A stretch of DNA of 64,000 nt, from the NCBI GenBank assembly GCA_015847255.1, contig JADLZK010009026.1:310001-374000 (forward strand). Reading direction: 5' to 3'. The translations under genes were made by a program, and so were the position numbers. The stretch is from Hyparrhenia diplandra. Lineage: Eukaryota; Streptophyta; Magnoliopsida; Poales; Poaceae. The notes under the pieces are model-generated. The model ran no database searches, was not told the DNA's origin, and worked only from the letters and a program-made list of their open reading frames with translations. Below are positions 55,517-64,000 of this stretch, piece after piece (the first letter of the stretch is position 1; every line of letters begins with the position of its first letter).

Positions 55517-56164
55517 TATGTTTTAGCAAATGCATGCATCATAACAAACCCATCATGACCTTGAAGCTCGAGAGTTCAATACTTTTTTGTCGGAATTTGA
55601 GTGGATGGTACACTCCATGCAGTGTAGCTATATTCAAAAAATCTGCAGGTGCTCTTTTGGGCGACCGATTACTCGAGCTCGCTCTGAATCCAGAGTTCAA
55701 AAAATTTGAGTGGATGGTACACTCCATGCAGTGCCCTATATATCCTCTTAATTAAAAAGCGGGGGTCCTGTCTGCTCTTCCCGTCAATTTTTTTATAATA
55801 TAAAAATCTTGTTGGACTGATTACACGTGTTGAACCAATCAAATAAAAAATACAGTACATACCTGCATATACAGTTTACAGATCACCTTTTTTTTTTTTC
55901 AAGGAAAAGGAGGGGCTTAGGCCCTACTGAAAATTAAATTAAAGGAAACCAAGGCAATTACGAAACAAGTTTGGAGAAAAACAGATGCGATTACAAAACA
56001 AGTTTGGAACAAAACAAAGAGCAATTCAAGGGAGGGGGAAGTTTAAGAAACAAAAAAGGAGACAAAGATAATTAAAACTTACACAAGCTGCTCTAGCCAT
56101 AGGTTAGCCTGATCACCATTCAATGTGATATTATTGTGCTGTTTTTTCTTGGGCAGACTAGGGT

Positions 56165-57177
56165 CCATAAAAGAGCAATGAGGGAAACTAAATAAACAAA
56201 TAAACACCATACTAGGCTACCTGAGCAGAGCTCTTGCTTTAGCTTCGGTCTTTTGGTTCAAGATACATGGATGCTTGGATATATTTCAAGAGGCTCCTCC
56301 TCTGCTTTTTCTATAGTAGGCTTGGGAAGGACCATGATTGCTCTTGTTACTACCATGGATAGCCAAGCATGATCCAGTGGGGCTGAGGATGCTCCAACAG
56401 GCTAGGGGGGAGAGAAGGGGAGCGGGCAGCGGATTGCCCAATCCAATATTATAGGCTCTACAGCTGTTTGCCGCCGGAGACATCCACACAGTGGCACATG
56501 ACAGCGCTGGGCGAGTTCAGGGCTGAAGCAGAGCTGCTTAGCGAGCAGAAACATCCAAACACAAACGATGCTACATTTCCTCGAAAAACAAAAAGAATCA
56601 TCAACTCCCGTCAAAGAAAAGCAAGCTGACAAGCTAATATGCACCACTCGTCGCACTGGTACTCTAGGAGTTTGGTAGAGTCCATTCGCACTTTAGTGAA
56701 TCAACTCTTAAGTGACTATAAATTCTTTTATCATCTTTTGTTGAATAATCTCTTCTTTTTTATCTTCAACAGAATAATTTTATGATCTAGTTGCTACTCG
56801 TCAAACTAAATTCAAGTTAGTGGAGATGTAACGAAAGTACATTTGTTTTGTATTACCAGAAATATGATATATCACTGTGCCGAACGTGTTATGAATTTGG
56901 TCGACACTCGGCTGATCAACACTGTGTTTGCAAATAGTTTCTAGATCACCATCGCTTAGCCAGAACTCAATTTACGTATTTGTTAGAAACAAAAGTGAAC
57001 AAACTGACCTAGGCACCAGTTGTGCTTGTACGGCCTCTGGAAGTGTCTACTTGTACTGGAATTGATTTAGTATTTACTACCTAACTATATTTCAATGGGT
57101 TGTTGGCTGGCGAGTCATTCATATGACTGGCAAGTGCCTAACTATATATTTCAATGAGTTGTTTCCGTATCTCTAGT
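56165..57177 (+). ncRNA. Alpha unit 3 (candidate PHAS precursor)
   Basis: CCATAAAAG (56165-56173) followed by AGCAATGAGGG; candidate site 56317-56338 (TAGGCTTGGGAAGGACCATG plus AT), 15 of 22 matching, with a substitution in the CAGG end. Shares CTTTTGGTTCAAGATACATG with alpha 2 and alpha 4. The following beta unit is cut before its TATA at about 57177. Confidence 0.4.
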
Positions 57178-57609
57178 CAGGTGCTCAGTTCAGAGACCCA
57201 AGTTCGATCCCTGCATCACTTAATTAAAAAGCAGGGGTGCAGTCTGCTCCTCGCGTCAAGTATTTTTATATTTAAACAATCTTGCTGGACTGATTACGCT
57301 GGATAACGTGTTGAACTAATTAAATATAAAATACTGTACATACCTGCATACAGTTTCCATATCACCTTTTGTTTTTTGAAGAAACAGGCGGGGCTAAGAA
57401 GCCCCTACTGAAAATTAAAATAAAGGCAATCAAGGCGATTACAAAACAAGTTCAGAGAAAAACAAAGAGCAATTACAGGAGGGAGGAGGAGTTTGAGAAA
57501 CAAAAAAAAAAAAAAAAAAGAGACAAAAAAAATTAAAGCTATTACACAATCTGCTCTAGCCATACATTAGCCAGATCACCATTCAATGTGACATTCGGCA
57601 GACTGGTGT
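57178..57609 (+). repeat. SINE-like copy and unit sequence with poly-A
   Basis: GTCAGGTGCTCAGTTCAGAG and AAGTTCGATCCCTG (box B-like), then GCAGTCTGCTCCTC; from about 57360 the alpha upstream AT-rich part, with an A19 run at about 57502-57520. No gene. Confidence 0.4.
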
Positions 57610-59070
57610 CCATAAAAGAGCAATGAGGGGATAGATAAATAAACACCATACTAGGCTTGCTGAGCAGAGCTCTTGCTTTAGCTTCGTTCTTTTGGTTCAA
57701 GATACATGGATGTTTCGATATATTTCTAGAGGCTCCTCCTCTGTTTTTCTATAGTAGGCTTGGGAAGGACCAGGATTGCTCTTGTTACCACGACGGGTAG
57801 CCAAGCATGAGCCAGTGGGGCCGAGGATGCTCCTACAGGCCGGGGCGCCGCGGATAGAAGGGGAGCGGGTAGGGGATTGCCCCCTCGAATGTTATAGCTG
57901 AGTTAATAGCCCAACTAAGGAAACCACACTTGGGTTATTGCCTACGACCTTTGTATCCATAGATGGTGAATGTGAATCGATGCCACTCGACTCCTTGGTG
58001 TCTCTTGCCTCCGTCCCTACTCTGAGTAGCAGCACATGGCCTTGGACTGCAGACTTGGTGTCTCATCCGTTATAGGCTCTACGTCTGTTTGCAGCCGGAG
58101 ACTTCCACAGTGGCACATGGCAGTGCTGGGCCAGAGCAGGGCTGTGCAGAGCTGCTTAGCGAGCAGAAACATCCGCACACAAACAATGCTACATTTCCTC
58201 GACAACAAAGAAGAATCATCAACTCCCGTCAAAAAAACAGCAAGCTGACAGCTAATATGCAGCACTCGTCTCACTGATACTCTAGTAGTCTGGTAGAGTC
58301 CATTCACAGTTTAGTGAATCAACTCTTAAAACCAAAGGTCGCGAAGTGACTATAAACTCTTTTCATCATTTAGTTGAATAATCTCTTTTTTTTTTTTATC
58401 TTCAACTGAATAATTTTGTGATCTAGTTGCTACTCGTCAAACTAAATTCAAGTTAGTTGAGATGTAACGAAACTATGAAAGTACATTTATTTTGTATTAC
58501 CAGAAATATGATATATCATTGTGCCGAACGTGTTATGAATTTGGTCAACACTCGGATGATCAACACTCTGTTTGGAAATAGTTTCCAGATCACCAATGCT
58601 TAGCCAGAACTCAATTTACATATTGGTTAGAAACAAAAGTGCAACGAACTGACCTAGGCACAGTTGTGCTTGTACGACCTCTAGAGGTGTCTACTTGTAC
58701 TGGAATTGATTTAGCATTTACTACCTAACTACTCCCTCCATCCCAAATTGTAAGTCGTTTGACTTTTTTTAACAACAAGTTTGACCACTCATCTTATTCA
58801 AAAATTTATGCAAAATATCTCTTTTTTGCCATGACTTTCTTTATTAATAAAAGTTCTTAAAAACAACTTAACTTTGACAATATTTGCACAATTTTTTTCG
58901 AATAAGACAAATGGTCAAACTTTGGGCCCAAAAAGTTAAACGATTTACAATTTGGGATGGATGGAGTATATTTAAATGGGTTGTTGGCTGGTGAGTCATC
59001 CATACGACTGGTAAGTGCCTGACTATATATTTCAATGAGTTGTTTCCGTATCTCTAGTCTAACCTGAGTA
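57610..59070 (+). ncRNA. Alpha unit 4 (candidate PHAS precursor)
   Basis: CCATAAAAG (57610-57618); candidate site 57755-57776 (TAGGCTTGGGAAGGACCAGG plus AT), 16 of 22 matching. Downstream it is the full-length counterpart of alpha 2, including the GAGCAGAAACATCCG block. A Stowaway MITE (58732-58966) interrupts it near the end. Confidence 0.45.
58732..58966. mobile_element. Stowaway MITE (235 bp)
   Basis: CTCCCTCCATCCCAAATTGT...TTTGGGATGGATGGAG inverted repeats flanked by TA. The empty site is seen in the paralogous unit at about 57078-57090 (CTACCTAACTATATTTC). No ORF. Confidence 0.93.
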
Positions 59071-60459
59071 CTATAAAATAGCAAGGGAATGAGCAGAAAG
59101 CAAGTGTTTCTGGCCACCCAAGTCATGTTGCTATTGAAATTGTGCATAGGAGTAGGAGAAATCAGTTACCTGCATTACTACTCTCCTAGGTGTAAGTAAG
59201 TTATAAGCGAGGACTAGGTGGCAGGATTGTCAAGCCCAACCACCATATGGTAGACATCCTCACGAAGTCACTGGGCAAGTCCAAGTTTCACGAAATGAGA
59301 CAGAGGATTGGGCTGAGGCATCATCTCCAGTACTTAGCACAAGGCTTAGGGGAGATTAATAGTTTATCCTAGTGCTATGTATATTTCCTATCATTTACTT
59401 TTCAGACTTCAACTATTGCATTTCACTTCTTACAAACGGCCAAGGCTCAAGCTGTCCTCTGGCCTTTACCCAAATGGGACAGTGTGTTGCATGCTCTAAG
59501 TTTAAGGTATAAAATTGGATCTGTTCTAACAAATATATGCATGATAACAAACCGTTCATGATCCTTATTAACATCAGATCTGTCGAACAAATAGAGTTCA
59601 GTTCAATATAGAGATAATAAGTGAAACCAAATGCAGATATGGGCTACCAGTTAAAACCAAAAGAGCTGAAAAAAATAACGTTGACTTGCAAATTTCATGG
59701 TAGCCTCTATTTTGTGCCAGTAAACCGAAGAACAAACAAACTGACAGTAATAGTTTTTGAGTGTGCCACCAACCAAATTGTTCTTTTTCGTTAATTTGAG
59801 CCCGTGATTTGATTGTTGGCTAGGCTAGGGATCAGTCGTGGATCAGGAGAGAGCATGAACAATAATCAACTTGCAAGCTATTCCTTTAGTTCAGCGCTAG
59901 CATGGACAGTGTGAATGGAGAAATCTGGTGGCCTGCCTTGCAACCTGTGCCAAGAGAATACTCCCTCCATCCCAAACAGAGTGTCGTTTTTAGGGTTTTT
60001 GATACACCATGTTTGACCGTCCGTCTTATTCAAAAAAGTTTCATAAATATCTCTGATTTTGTTATGACTTATTTATCATTAGAGATATTTTAATGTTGAT
60101 TTATGTATTTTATAAATTACGTAAAATTTTTGAATAAGACGATACGGTCAAATACGATGTCTTTTGGGACGGAAAGAGTATAGGTAAAAGTGACTAGCAT
60201 TAAATTATAGGTTGTGCCGAGTCTCCTCCATACGTCACCGTCGAAATCAACAGCAGCCACTGCGGACGCCCCTAATTGGGCTGGGCTGCAAGAGAAATGG
60301 CAAAATATGCATGCTTTTGCAATGAGATTCACGGCCATCAAGACTGCAAGATAAATTAAACGTGTTAACTGAGAATCCAAGTACTACACAGTAACAGAAC
60401 CAAACATCTACATTAATGTGGTATTATTGTGTTGTCTTTTCCTTGGGCGGACCGAGGGT
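59071..60459 (+). ncRNA. Beta unit 7 (degenerate candidate PHAS precursor)
   Basis: TATA CTATAAAATA (59071-59080); candidate site 59147-59168 (TAGGAGTAGGAGAAATCAG), 16 of 22 matching. Closest to beta 2 and beta 3. The part with a second TATA seen in those units is deleted here (CAGACTTCAACTATTGC). A Stowaway MITE lies at 59961-60178. Confidence 0.4.
59961..60178. mobile_element. Stowaway MITE (218 bp)
   Basis: CTCCCTCCATCCCAAACAG...CTTTTGGGACGGAAAGAG inverted repeats with TA on both sides (59959-59960, 60179-60180). A different subfamily from the 58732 copy. Confidence 0.88.
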
Positions 60460-61573
60460 CCATAAAAGAGCAACGAGGGAGAAGAAATAAACACCATTCT
60501 AAGCATGAGCTTTTGCTTCAGCTTCGTTCTCAAGATAGACGAATTATTATAATATATTCAATATTTCCCTAGAGGCTCCACTCTTTTTGTTTAGTATATA
60601 TGCTCAGGAGGCACTAGTATTGCTCTTGTTAAAGAGGATGGTTAGGCATGGAGCCTGCAGTCATAAGAAGGCTCGAGCAGAGAAAACCTGCAGTGATGAG
60701 AAGTGCAGCACAGGAAGTCCTTGCTTCATGACTGTATTCACAGGAAGTAGATGAACAGTTTTTTTCAGATCCAGAGGTTTCTGCAATGGAAAACTGAGAA
60801 CTTCAATTCAAGGACGTGGTACCTTTGTGCACATAAATGAATTGAGATTTGAGAACCTCCAGCCCCTGCCTAACAAGGTGGCAATTGTGCCTAGGTGATA
60901 ACAATTTTGCTACCCGATTGTGGTCCTTGGTGATGGCAATGGATCCACTTTTTTTTGCGAACACGCCAATGTCCATCACCTTCTTCTTTGTCCATTAGAG
61001 AGGAGGAGCCATGAACATCATAAGCCCAAAAGGTTTGAAAGCAATGTCACTCACAAATTGTGAACCCAATGAAAATGAAATTAATGTGTTAACATGGTGC
61101 GATCTGGCTAGTGTACTGTCCCCGATGCGACCCACTGTAAAAACTTTGGTCGTGGAAATTATCTCTTGTGCTGCACTGTAAATCTGATTCATCTTCTAAT
61201 ATTTGTTTGAAAGAAACTTAACGCTTTGTTGTTTGGAAGCATTCTAATAACAAGACTAAGGCTGTAATATATAAGTTTTGATTGCCACCTACTTAATTAT
61301 TCTAATTGGTCATTTTTAAAAACAAAAAGCACATGGAAACATCAAACATGGCCACAATCATAGTCGCCTCAAATTTTAACTGGGCTGGGCTGCAAGAAAA
61401 ATGATAAAACAATGCATATTTTAATAATGGGAATCAGTGCCAGGTGGGCGACCTCATCGAGAGCCCAACTAAAGGTGTTAACTGAGTCCAAATACTGTAC
61501 ACTGTAATGGAACTAAATCTTGATTACATCAACGTGATATTATTGTGTTGTCTTTTCTTTGGTGAACTGGGGT
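60460..61573 (+). ncRNA. Alpha unit 5 (site diverged)
   Basis: CCATAAAAG (60460-60468) with AGCAACGAGGG; the site position 60599-60620 reads TATGCTCAGGAGGCACTAG, keeping GGAGGCA but losing CAGG. CTAGAGGCTCC precedes it. It ends in the upstream block of the next alpha unit (61240 onward: GCCACCTACTTAATTATTC, GCCAGGTGGGCGACCTC). Confidence 0.35.
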
Positions 61574-61591
61574 CCATAAAAGAACAATGAG
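61574..61591 (+). promoter_or_regulatory. Alpha promoter interrupted by element D
   Basis: CCATAAAAGAACAATGAG is the conserved alpha TATA box and start; element D begins at 61592, 9 bp past the TATA box, so this promoter now points into an LTR. Confidence 0.55.
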
Positions 61592-62202
61592 TGTTGGGGA
61601 GCAGGCCCTGGCGCCTGAGCGGAGGTGTTCGCGACCACGGAAGAACACTCGCGGAACCCGGTGCGACAAAACCACCGTTTCGATTCTCGATTTCTGCGGG
61701 GAGGGTACGGTCAACGAGGCCTTCGCCAGGCAAGGCGGGCGGAGGTGTCGCCACGCCACCTCACTTGATCGCGTGACCGGATTCTCCCAAGCATGCAGGG
61801 ATAACGAAGGATCGACACCTCCGCGGCCTTCTTCCGGAGGAGATCGCGGAGGGTGCTGGCCATGGCGAACCCCAGAAGCCCGGCAGGACTCGCGAAGACC
61901 CAGCGTGGACCTAGGGAACTAAAGGCGGCGAGTTATGTACAAGTACGATATAGGTTGATGTTGTTTGTAGATCCGGAGGAATATGCCGGAATCTAGAGGG
62001 GCAAGCATGTAATCCCACATCACTTGGTAGTGTAAAACTATAAATAGGGAGGAGTCCTCCCCTAAGAAGGAGGTTGGTGAATTCCATTTATGAAGTATTA
62101 TTGCAATTAATCCTATACTTAAGACTAGAACCACCCCAAAAATCCCTCAGGGCTTCGCTTGAGCGGAGGTGTTACACCGTGTTGGGAACCCCAAGCTCAA
62201 CA
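61592..62202 (+). repeat. 5' LTR of element D
   Basis: 611 bp, TGTTGGGGAGCAGGCC...CCAAGCTCAACA; TATAAAT at 62039-62045 followed by GGGAGGAGTCCTCCC as in C. It has clearly diverged from the LTRs of C, mostly in U3. Confidence 0.92.
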
Positions 62203-62222
62203 TTGGCGCCCACCGTGGGGCC
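62203..62222 (+). promoter_or_regulatory. Primer-binding site of element D
   Basis: TTGGCGCCCACCGTGGGGCC, identical to that of C at 46431. Confidence 0.75.
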
Positions 62223-62236
62223 CGAGCAGAAAAACC

Positions 62237-63650
62237 ATGGCACCACAAAAGAGGAAGAGAACCACCACGGGTGCCAGGCCACCACCAAAAAGTAGCCGAC
62301 CTAGGCGAACACGAGAAGCACCTACGCGACGGCGGAGGAGGACCCTCCCGCTCGAGAATGAGCGGCGGGAGAGGAGACGACCGGGCGAAGGTGAAGAAAC
62401 AACCGAGCACCCGGGGCGAAGCACCAGACACACTTCGGGAGCTCCGCGCCATACAAGCATCTCTTTCGCAGCTCCAACAGAAAGAGACAAAGCAGCTGCA
62501 ACTTATGCGGAGGTCCTCAAATCACAGCAGGCATCAGCACAGGCGGCTGAGATAAGGCAGCAGATGGCACTCTTACAGGCAGAAATTCAAAGCATGCAGT
62601 TTACCACTCAGCCACCGCCGACCCAGCCACCATTGATTATCCCATCCATCCCCATACCAAGCTACTTCCCCATAAGCATTGACTAGGAAGCTTCACCCAA
62701 CCCGCTGATCGCCCAGGATGCCACACAGGACCGGAGACCCTTCGATCCAAAGTCCCCGTTGTTGGAGGGGATACAGCGGACGCCATGGCCAATCAGATAC
62801 AAGCCCACCCAGCTCCCGAAGTTCAATGGGAAAACAGACCCGCAACAGTTCATAATGAGCTATGAGGCAGCGGTGGCCTCGGCCGGGGGCAACGACGCAA
62901 TGTTAGCGAAGGCCTTCATAATCGCAGCAGAAGGAGACGCCCTAGCATGGTATTCTATGCTCAAGCCCAGCACGATATACTCTTGGGAAAACCTCCGTGA
63001 TAAAATACTGGAAAACTTCAAAGGACTGGTTGTGCAATCACTCACCTCCATGGATTTGTTCCAGTGCAAGCAAGGCTATAACGAACCACTAAAAGATTAC
63101 TGGCAGAGGTTCCTGCAATTAAAAGCGAAGGCCCCCGATGTCCCCGATCAAGTGGCGATGGATGCAGCCATCAGAGGGCTCCGCTTGGGACCTTTCGCCG
63201 GAGAATTAGCGCGAGGAAACCAAAAACAATGCAAGAGCTCGCGGAGCGTTCGAGATATGGATCCGATCGGATGAAGACTACCGAAAAGACTTGAAGAACA
63301 AAACGTGGAAAGGCGGTGACAAAAGGCAACAAGAAGAATCGCAAGCGGAGCAAACACCAACCTAAGCAAGTTCGGGGGCCAATGAGGTTCTAATGATGAA
63401 TCAAATAGCGGAGCCCACTCAACAACGAAAAACAACCAGGGGAGCCGGACCACCCGACAACCAAAAGCCAGATCAAGGAAAAGGACCCCCTTAAAAATTG
63501 GAATAGAGGTCCAAGAAAACAGTTTTGCGCAATACATGGCGAAGAGAAAGGCCATTACACAAAAGATTGCCCAATCATCCAACAGGAAAGAGATAAGGCT
63601 CTCAAAAACCCGGCAAACCCACCCCCCACAAATCAGCCTCCGCAACCAGC
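62237..63650 (+). pseudogene. gag: gag of element D, nearly intact
   Basis: ATG at 62237 (MAPQKRKRTTTGARPPPKSS). The frame runs to a single in-frame TAG at 62684-62686 and resumes in the same frame to 63274. The Retrotrans_gag core is complete: LPKFNGKTDPQQFIMSYEAA, AKAFIIAAEGDALAWYSMLK, WENLRDKILENFKG, DLFQCKQGYNEPLKDYWQRF, QVAMDAAIRGLRLGPFAGEL. A frameshift near 63225 is followed by WIRSDEDYRKDLKNKTWKGG and, at about 63516-63570, the zinc knuckle FCAIHGEEKGHYTKDCP. One stop and about two frameshifts are the only breaks. Confidence 0.85.
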
Positions 63651-64000
63651 GAGAGAAATCAACAACGCCTACACTTACACACGCACCGAGCCTCCGCCAA
63701 CCCCAAAATCAACACCAGCAATATTGCCCAATCTATCCCTCCCTAACATCAAACCAAGTGCATCCATCGACCCTCGCAAACGCCTATTACCCCAGCTTTC
63801 TTCCAAAGATGGAGGCCTTCGCCACCTCCGCCTCTAACCCAAAACTACTCCCTCGAGTCGAAAGCATGTCATACTCCACTCCGAGGCAACATTTGACCTA
63901 TGTCGAGGCGGGGCAACCTCAACACACAATAAGACAACCCGTCAATCGGATATCAAATCAAAATTTGCCACCACCTCCGCAAGGCCCCCACCCAGCGCTC
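63651..64000 (+). other. Proline-rich linker downstream of the gag zinc knuckle in element D
   Basis: Sequence equals C at about 46895-47170 (ACATCAAACCAAGTGCATCC, ATGGAGGCCTTCGCCA, CCTCCGCAAGGCCCC), the gag-protease linker. The window ends within it. Confidence 0.6.

Larger units (their letters stand above)
54554..56164 (+). ncRNA. Beta unit 6 (candidate PHAS precursor)
   Basis: TATA TCTATAAAAC (54554-54563); candidate site 54631-54652 (CAGGAGTAGGAAGCAACAGG plus AA), 17 of 22 matching. It is the closest relative of beta 1 and preserves the empty site of the hAT insertion (54732-54745). A Stowaway-type element interrupts it at 55131-55516. Confidence 0.45.
21435..61591 (+). other. Tandem cluster of non-coding units with miR2118-like sites (candidate 21-PHAS cluster)
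   Basis: Ignoring inserted transposons, this region is built from related copies of two non-coding blocks, all on the + strand. Alpha blocks: CCATAAAAGAGCAATGAGG, then about 135 bp later a site like TAGGCTTGGGAGGGACCAGG. Beta blocks: CTATAAAA, then about 75-85 bp later a site like TAGGAGTAGGAGGCATCAGG. Both sites resemble the complement of the grass microRNA miR2118 (core GGAGGC..CAGG). No unit has a conserved long ORF. In grasses, miR2118 sites near the 5' ends of clustered long non-coding RNAs mark 21-nt reproductive phasiRNA loci. That identity is inferred from the sequence only. Confidence 0.5.
61592..64000 (+). mobile_element. Ty3/gypsy element D (5' part, same family as C)
   Basis: 5' LTR, PBS and gag up to the window edge. 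It retains the gag core that C lacks, and would be expected to continue into protease, RT and integrase. Left flank is ATGAG; the matching duplication would be beyond the window. Confidence 0.9.

Noticed and set aside
1..64000. CRISPR array, rRNA genes or bacterial operons
   Set aside because: No regularly spaced identical repeats with unique spacers, no rRNA-like blocks; everything fits plant nuclear repeats.

Overview
The window is repeat-dominated plant nuclear DNA, almost certainly from a grass (Poaceae). The evidence is the set of element families seen together: Ty3/gypsy elements carrying an antisense 'gypsy-type transposon' ORF, CACTA elements whose ends are packed with TTTGCCGAGTGC, Tourist and Stowaway MITEs, and a tandem non-coding repeat family carrying miR2118-like target sites as in the reproductive phasiRNA loci of grasses. 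I found no intact host protein-coding gene, no rRNA gene, no confident tRNA gene and no CRISPR array. The species cannot be settled from the sequence alone.

Layout. (1) 1-17877: a GC-rich Ty3/gypsy family. The tail and 3' LTR of one copy (A, 1-1902) join across 6 bp to a full-length copy (B, 1909-17877). B has gag, protease, RT (YVDD), RNase H and integrase on the + strand, all broken by frameshifts, and about 7 kb downstream of pol holding minus-strand ORFs with their own TATA boxes and a piece of ribosomal protein L26. (2) 17878-21434: a minus-strand remnant of another LTR retrotransposon (gag and one 1-kb LTR), cut at the end of B. (3) 21435-61591: a tandem cluster of non-coding units, all on the + strand, of two alternating kinds (called alpha and beta here). 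Each unit has a TATA box followed by a 22-nt site resembling a miR2118 target. The cluster is split by a hAT-like element, several MITEs, a roughly 13-kb CACTA element (27098-40430, minus-strand transposase genes, itself carrying a 3.9-kb LTR-like insert), a CACTA end fragment, and a non-autonomous gypsy element (C, 45788-54298, TSD TCATT). (4) 61592-64000: the 5' LTR and gag of a second member of C's family (D), inserted 9 bp downstream of the TATA box of another alpha unit and running off the window.

Function. The transposons encode their own mobility proteins, nearly all damaged. The alpha/beta units are best read as promoters of long non-coding precursor RNAs cut by a miR2118-type 22-nt microRNA to seed phased 21-nt siRNAs. 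That reading rests on motif similarity, constant TATA-to-site spacing, common orientation and tandem copy number; it has not been tested with small-RNA data.
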